Shown: positions 6,084 through 9,813 of the stretch, one piece after another
Numbering within the stretch: the stretch's first letter is position 1
Layout: each line of letters starts with the position of its first letter
Assembly: GCA_020350905.1 (NCBI GenBank)
Contig: CP070843.1
Location: 2,164,594 to 2,174,406, forward strand
Source of the DNA: Deltaproteobacteria bacterium
GTDB taxonomy: Bacteria > Desulfobacterota > Syntrophobacteria > BM002
Length of the DNA: 9,813 nucleotides
Reading direction: 5' to 3'
Translations under genes and position numbers: made by a program
The notes under the pieces: model-generated
What the model was told of the DNA's origin: nothing
What the model saw: the letters and a program-made list of their open reading frames with translations, nothing else
Databases searched by the model: none

Positions 6084-7022
6084 ATGAGTGTACAATTGTC
6101 AGCCAAATCCCAGCAATTGAGGCTTTATCTTGCTTTATCCAGAACACCACATTTACTGATTGACCTGGCCACCCCAATGGCAGCGGCCTTATTGTGTCTG
6201 GGCACGTTTCCACCCCTTTCCACTATCCTACTAGGCATGATCACAGTTTTTGCAGGATACACCTGCATATATGCCTTGAACGATGTGACAGACTATGAAC
6301 TAGATCGGCAAAGGATGGGAGAGCTTCTCAAAGAGCCAGCCTGCTTTGATCTAGACTGCATCTTTGTCCGCCATCCCCTTGCTCAAGGACTCATACCCTT
6401 TGCTAGTGGTGTGATGTGGACCTTTTGTTGGGGACTGATCGCCCTTGCGGGGGCTGCGCTGCTGAATCCTGTATGTGCGATTATTTTCGTTATAGGTGCC
6501 ATTCTGGAAGTAGTTTACTGTAGACTGTACAAGGTGAGTCAGTGGAAGATACTTATCGCCGCAACGGTAAAAAATCTTGGAGCACTGGCTGCCATCTTTG
6601 CGGTAAACCCAAGACCACAGCCTCAATTGGTAATCGTTGTTTTCATTTGGATAGCGCTTTGGGAGGTAGGGGGACAAAACATTCCCAACGATCTCGTGGA
6701 CATGCAGGAAGACGGAAGACTTGGAGCAAAAACTATCCCTGTGGTCTACGGGCCGAGCTTTTCTGTGACAATCATTTTTGCAGCTCTCATCGCCAGTTCT
6801 GTCCTCGGACTCGGCCTGATCTTTCTTTCTCCCCTCAAAATGAAGGGAGCATATCTCGTAGGTGCAATTCTTTCCGGACTGTTCTTCCTTTTGTTTCCCC
6901 TTCGAAGATTTCTGTCAGATGATGACACCAGCAAAGCGATCAACCTTTTCAACCAAGCTAGCCTCTATCCCCTGGGGATATTCACCACCATTGTGTTTTG
7001 TATATTAATCCAGTTTGTTTAA
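6084..7022 (+). CDS. UbiA-family prenyltransferase
   Basis: This 312-residue integral membrane protein of the UbiA superfamily would transfer a polyprenyl group to an aromatic or related acceptor. The first Asp-rich motif, NDVTDYELD (66-74), matches NDxxDxxxD, and the second lies in NDLVDMQED (202-210), followed by GAKTIPVVYG. Both bind Mg2+-diphosphate in the family. Several hydrophobic helices alternate with these loops. Compared with E. coli UbiA, about 13 extra residues, including two Cys, separate the first motif from the RHPLAQG segment (96-102). The acceptor cannot be assigned: no ubiquinone or menaquinone genes adjoin. The ATG at 6084 is preferred over an in-frame TTG at 6042 because AAGGA and AGGG purine stretches lie before it. 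Confidence 0.85.
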   Translation: MSVQLSAKSQQLRLYLALSRTPHLLIDLATPMAAALLCLGTFPPLSTILLGMITVFAGYTCIYALNDVTDYELDRQRMGELLKEPACFDLDCIFVRHPLAQGLIPFASGVMWTFCWGLIALAGAALLNPVCAIIFVIGAILEVVYCRLYKVSQWKILIAATVKNLGALAAIFAVNPRPQPQLVIVVFIWIALWEVGGQNIPNDLVDMQEDGRLGAKTIPVVYGPSFSVTIIFAALIASSVLGLGLIFLSPLKMKGAYLVGAILSGLFFLLFPLRRFLSDDDTSKAINLFNQASLYPLGIFTTIVFCILIQFV

Positions 7023-7126
7023 ACCGCGCATGGTGCAAAACACGTCCTCCCTTGAGAAAACCGCGCAAACAGGAAAGATTGCGAATTAGGTTCCAAGAGT
7101 TTATCGGGTTATTGACCCTGATTCCT

Positions 7127-7156
7127 TGGCCTAATAATGCGCCATTTTGGTGTAAT
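7127..7156 (+). promoter_or_regulatory. Candidate sigma70 promoter before the acyl-CoA dehydrogenase
   Basis: TTGGCC (7127-7132, four of six) and TGTAAT (7151-7156, five of six) are 18 bases apart within the 236-base gap after the UbiA-family gene. An overlapping TTGACC at 7112-7117 lacks a good -10. The gap otherwise shows no gene, repeat or strong terminator. Confidence 0.3.
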
Positions 7157-7258
7157 GATTAGAATACTAAGTGCGACCATTGAGCAGTGAATCGTTTCGT
7201 GCGTCGCCATGGAGCGAGTGATGCAAATTGTTTGGTTCCGAACGAGAAAGGTGCAAAG

Positions 7259-8908
7259 ATGGATTTCGAAAGCTTTTTGGGAAATATCTACTTCGGCTCT
7301 ATGGATATGGAACGGTTCCATTCCTTCCAAGATCTAGAAGGAGATGAAAAAACAAGGGAAATCGTTAGCAAATACCTTGAAGTCACGAAGCAATATCCAC
7401 CCTCCTATCTAGAACAACAGGGAACCATCCCGGCAGAGTTGTTGGAAGAGTTGAAGCAGATCGGCTTTTTCGGACTCAACATCCCCGAAAAATACGGCGG
7501 AGTTGGCTTGAGTCTCAGGCAGTACTTCAAGGTGGTAGCAGAGATAGCCGGCAAGGATTTGGCTCTGGCACTTATTTCTTTGGCGCATCTTTCCATTGGC
7601 TGCAAAGGTATTGTGCTTTTCGGCAATGAGGCGCAAAAGGAACAATATCTCGTTCCGGCAGCATCCGGCGAGATGATTTTTTCATATGCCCTCACTGAAC
7701 CGAAAGTAGGCTCGGACGCCAAACATATCGAAAGTAAAGCCGTTCTCTCTGAAGATGGTAAACACTACATATTGAATGGTCAAAAGACATATATTACCAA
7801 TGCAAACTACGCTGGTGGTCTTACGGTTTTTGCCCAGCTTGATTCGGAAAAGTCAGGGTTTATGGGATCTTTCATCGTAGAGACCACTTGGGATGGAGTG
7901 AAAATTGGTAAAGATATGCCCAAAATGGGACTCAAGGCAAGTTCTACGGCAGCCATTCAATTCAAGGACGTCAGGGTACCAGTGGAAAATCTCTTGGGTC
8001 AGCCGGGAGAGGGCTTCAAGATCGCCATGAGCATCCTCAATTACGGTAGACTGGCCCTCGGTGCGGGATCGGTTGGCGTCATGAACCAGTCGATCCGGGA
8101 CATGGAAAAACAGTCTGCACGCAGGAGACAGTTTGGAGTGGAAATCAATAGCTTTGAACTCATTCAAGAAAAGATGGTGCAGGCCAGGGTTGACAGTTAC
8201 GTGGCCTCAGCTATGACAGCTTTCACAGTTGGAATGCTTGAGGATCATCCTCAAGCCCGGGTTGCAATTGAGAGTTCCCACTGCAAATTATTCGGCACCA
8301 CCAGGGCGTGGAATACAATTTACGATGCTCTGCAGGTAGCAGGAGGTTCGGGGTACCTTGCCACGCAGCCCTATGAGAAGAGATTGAGAGATTTCAGGGT
8401 TACTACCATTTTTGAGGGAACCACAGAGATCCACTCCATCTATCCCCCCCTGTTCGTCTTGCGCAATCTCAACAAACACATGAAAGCAGTCCATCCCTCC
8501 ACCAGTTCCAGATTGCTATATCTGCTAAAGGGTCTGCTTGGTAAGGCTGATTGGAAACTACGGTTCCATGAAAGAGTCATGAACCGTGCGGCCCGCCTTG
8601 CCAAAGCAAATGGACGAAGTGTACGCTGGCTGTTGCACGCTGGCCTTTTGATATATGGCAAGAAGATCCAAAATGAGCAGTTCTTTTTACGTCGGATTAC
8701 CAATCTCAGTTTACATCTCTATGGACTCGTCGCCGTTTTGGCCAAAATAGACGGAGCCAAGAAAATGGGGAGGGATATCTCAGAGGATCTCAGGATACTA
8801 TCCTATTTTTTGGAAATTGCGCGGCAGTCCAGAAAACGTGACAAACGTTTATTCAGATCCAGAAAGGAAGCTCTTCACAAGAATGTTGCCAAAACTATCA
8901 TTTCCTGA
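7259..8908 (+). CDS. Acyl-CoA dehydrogenase, long VLCAD/ACAD9-like form
   Basis: This 549-residue flavoprotein would catalyse alpha,beta-dehydrogenation of an acyl-CoA, passing electrons to electron-transfer flavoprotein. The N-terminal helical domain contains GFFGLNIPEKYGGVGLS. The FAD-binding middle domain has SYALTEPKVGSDAKH and the KTYITNANYAG block. The C-terminal domain carries RRRQFG, QVAGGSGYL and IFEGTTEIH, where E386 matches the general-base position of medium- and very-long-chain enzymes. Some 150 residues continue beyond this point, rich in basic helices, as in the VLCAD/ACAD9 group that uses long-chain substrates or has assembly roles. Chain length preference is not readable from sequence. 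The ATG at 7259 has GAAAGG upstream; an in-frame GTG at 7187 would add 24 residues that do not look like the family. Confidence 0.93.
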   Translation: MDFESFLGNIYFGSMDMERFHSFQDLEGDEKTREIVSKYLEVTKQYPPSYLEQQGTIPAELLEELKQIGFFGLNIPEKYGGVGLSLRQYFKVVAEIAGKDLALALISLAHLSIGCKGIVLFGNEAQKEQYLVPAASGEMIFSYALTEPKVGSDAKHIESKAVLSEDGKHYILNGQKTYITNANYAGGLTVFAQLDSEKSGFMGSFIVETTWDGVKIGKDMPKMGLKASSTAAIQFKDVRVPVENLLGQPGEGFKIAMSILNYGRLALGAGSVGVMNQSIRDMEKQSARRRQFGVEINSFELIQEKMVQARVDSYVASAMTAFTVGMLEDHPQARVAIESSHCKLFGTTRAWNTIYDALQVAGGSGYLATQPYEKRLRDFRVTTIFEGTTEIHSIYPPLFVLRNLNKHMKAVHPSTSSRLLYLLKGLLGKADWKLRFHERVMNRAARLAKANGRSVRWLLHAGLLIYGKKIQNEQFFLRRITNLSLHLYGLVAVLAKIDGAKKMGRDISEDLRILSYFLEIARQSRKRDKRLFRSRKEALHKNVAKTIIS

Positions 8909-8920
8909 GCCACCAAAACC

Positions 8921-8956
8921 TTGACCGAAGACTTACTGTGCCTTACTATTAAGGCA
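8921..8956 (+). promoter_or_regulatory. tpx promoter with palindromic operator candidate over the -10
   Basis: TTGACC (8921-8926) and TACTAT (8944-8949) are 17 bases apart and match the sigma70 consensus at five and four positions. The palindrome TGCCTTACTATTAAGGCA (8939-8956) has perfect 7-base arms and a 4-base centre. It covers the -10 and reaches the expected start site. A dimeric repressor or redox-sensing regulator bound here would block initiation. It does not match the Fur, PerR or Rex consensus that I know. It could instead be an RNA hairpin ending the upstream gene, though it lacks a strong T-run. Confidence 0.5.
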
Positions 8957-8958
8957 TA

Positions 8959-8979
8959 TTTCTCAAGCGTTTTGAGAAA
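8959..8979 (+). promoter_or_regulatory. Stem-loop at the start of the tpx leader
   Basis: TTTCTCAA (8959-8966) pairs perfectly with TTGAGAAA (8972-8979) around a 5-base loop. It would lie at the extreme 5' end of a transcript begun by the promoter just upstream, with about 105 bases of further leader before tpx. It could stabilise the mRNA. Read with the preceding palindrome, it could alternatively serve as a terminator of the acyl-CoA dehydrogenase gene. Confidence 0.35.
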
Positions 8980-9084
8980 AGCTCATCCAAGAACCATTCA
9001 GGATGTCTCCCAAATCTTTCGTCATCCCCATGGCGCGGGGGGCTCCCAGAAAAAGTGATTCCCAGCATCGACAAGGAGACTTAC

Positions 9085-9600
9085 ATGCAAGAACGTGATG
9101 GTTTAGTCACAATGAAAGGGAACCCGATTACCCTTATTGGTTCCGAGTTGCAAGTTGGAGACAAGGCTCCTGACTTTGTGGCCATGGACAATGATCTGAA
9201 CCCGGTAAGCTTTGACTCATTCCGCGGCAAAGTCTGCATCCTTTCTTCCGTGCCATCTCTCGACACGCCGGTGTGTGACATGGAGACACGGAGATTCAAT
9301 GATGAAGCAGGTCGCTTGGGCGACAATGTGGAGATTCTCACCATTAGCATGGATCTTCCATTTGCTCAAAAACGTTGGTGCGGAGCTGCCGGAGTTGACA
9401 GGGTCCAAACGCTCTCTGACCACCGGGATGCTGCTTTCGGGCAGGCATATGGTGTGCTCATCAAGGGCCTCCGCTTACTGGCGAGGGCAGTGTTTGTGGT
9501 AGATAAGGAAGGAACCATACAATACATAGAGCTGGTCAAAGAGATCGCCAGTGAGCCGGACTATGATGCTGTACTGACAGCAGTAAAAGAACTTGTCTGA
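9085..9600 (+). CDS. tpx: Thiol peroxidase, atypical 2-Cys peroxiredoxin
   Basis: Tpx reduces hydrogen peroxide and especially alkyl hydroperoxides with thioredoxin as electron donor. The 171-residue product shows the peroxidatic site PSLDTPVCD with T61 and C64. The resolving cysteine C99 lies in DLPFAQKRWCGAAG, and the spacing of 35 residues is close to that in E. coli Tpx (C61/C95). The LLARAVFVVDKEG segment supplies the conserved arginine near the active site. C51 is an additional cysteine not needed for the cycle. E. coli Tpx is often periplasmic, but this protein has no signal peptide and should be cytoplasmic. The ATG at 9085 follows AAGGAG (9073-9078) at 6-nt spacing. An upstream in-frame GTG at 9055 is less likely. 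The gene has its own promoter and converges on a minus-strand gene. Confidence 0.96.
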   Translation: MQERDGLVTMKGNPITLIGSELQVGDKAPDFVAMDNDLNPVSFDSFRGKVCILSSVPSLDTPVCDMETRRFNDEAGRLGDNVEILTISMDLPFAQKRWCGAAGVDRVQTLSDHRDAAFGQAYGVLIKGLRLLARAVFVVDKEGTIQYIELVKEIASEPDYDAVLTAVKELV

Positions 9601-9693
9601 GAAAAGGCGCACCTTCGGCAAGAGAGACGAAGCATCTTTCGTTAGTCCGTATTGTTTAGTCTTAGCAAACCTGGTCCTCAGGGCCCGGATTCT
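9601..9693. other. Spacer between convergent genes with weak hairpins
   Basis: This 93-base spacer separates tpx from the minus-strand gene. ACGAA (9627-9631)/TTCGT (9638-9642) is a weak hairpin. A second, CCGGA (9685-9689)/TCCGG (9698-9702), extends into the end of the minus-strand gene and may be lengthened by outer GG/CC pairs. Neither is followed by a T-run on either strand, so no intrinsic terminator can be called with confidence. Confidence 0.3.
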
Positions 9694-9813
9694 TTACTCC
9701 GGCTGGCCTTCGACCCGTGCAATTATCTTTCTACACCGATCGGCAAACGTGTGCGATTGGAGTGCTTTGGCGTACCCGGCAGAGCGAAGTCGAGCTTGCT
9801 CGCGCTCGTCGCC
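9694..9813 (-). CDS. Possible glycosyltransferase C-terminus (partial, runs off the window)
   Basis: On the minus strand an open frame enters at the right edge and runs 39 codons to TAA at 9694-9696. The tail contains RLRSAGYAKALQSHTFADRC. The pattern 'aG...a...HTf.hR...i' is typical of the C-terminal helix of group 1/CgeB-like glycosyltransferases, where a late HT motif precedes a final basic helix. Only this tail is visible, so no donor, acceptor or pathway can be proposed, and a chance open frame cannot be fully excluded. The gene converges on tpx and is unlikely to share its regulation. Confidence 0.5.
   Translation of the reverse strand, partial: GDEREQARLRSAGYAKALQSHTFADRCRKIIARVEGQPE

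Noticed and set aside
7405..7722. Minus-strand open frames within the acyl-CoA dehydrogenase gene
   Set aside because: They lie wholly opposite a well-conserved coding gene and show no domain of their own.
9055..9084. GTG start for tpx ten codons upstream
   Set aside because: The strong AAGGAG lies between this GTG and ATG 9085, and the family begins near the ATG.

Overview
The window looks like a piece of chromosome from an anaerobic or microaerophilic bacterium, most plausibly in the Desulfobacterota (former Deltaproteobacteria). The reasons are a probable selenoprotein gene, moderate GC content, a cytochrome b5/DUF2231 membrane protein beside a UbiA-family enzyme, a long acyl-CoA dehydrogenase, and purine-rich degenerate repeats between genes. 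This placement is inference; the window holds no rRNA or other phylogenetic marker. All genes run on the + strand except a partial one at the right edge.

Left part (1-5051): the 3' end of a probable rpiB, then zwf (glucose-6-phosphate dehydrogenase), a small AhpD/CMD-family peroxidase-like gene, arsS (radical SAM), pgl (6-phosphogluconolactonase) and a TIGR04283-type glycosyltransferase. Three pentose-phosphate genes are thus interleaved with three genes of the families that NCBI labels 'arsenosugar biosynthesis' (peroxidase-like protein, ArsS, glycosyltransferase). ArsS joins a 5'-deoxyadenosyl group from SAM to methylated arsenic, and later steps turn the nucleoside into arsenosugars. The neighbouring pathway supplies NADPH and pentose phosphate, so the arrangement is metabolically sensible, but the link is inferred. 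No arsM or arsR is present in the window.

The central observation is at the end of arsS. The reading frame appears to stop at a UGA (3372-3374), exactly where the family's C-terminal motif CTAGAGxxCGG has its last cysteine. Reading UGA as selenocysteine gives CTAGAGFT-U-GGTISG followed by a real stop at 3393-3395. A small stem-loop with a G-led apical loop about 21 nt downstream fits the loose bacterial SECIS pattern. The gene should therefore be annotated 2382-3395, not ended at 3374.

Right part (5315-9813): a cytochrome b5-like/DUF2231 membrane protein and a UbiA-family prenyltransferase, probably one operon; an acyl-CoA dehydrogenase of the long VLCAD/ACAD9-like type; and tpx (thiol peroxidase). 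tpx has a good sigma70-type promoter whose -10 element lies inside a perfect 7-bp-arm palindrome, suggesting an operator. A minus-strand fragment at the right edge resembles the C-terminus of a glycosyltransferase and converges on tpx.

Three intergenic spacers (around 78-190, 3442-3583 and 5054-5199) each carry low-complexity repeats with an inverted copy nearby. I saw no insertion sequence, tRNA, rRNA or CRISPR array, and no gene-free stretch exceeds 300 bases.
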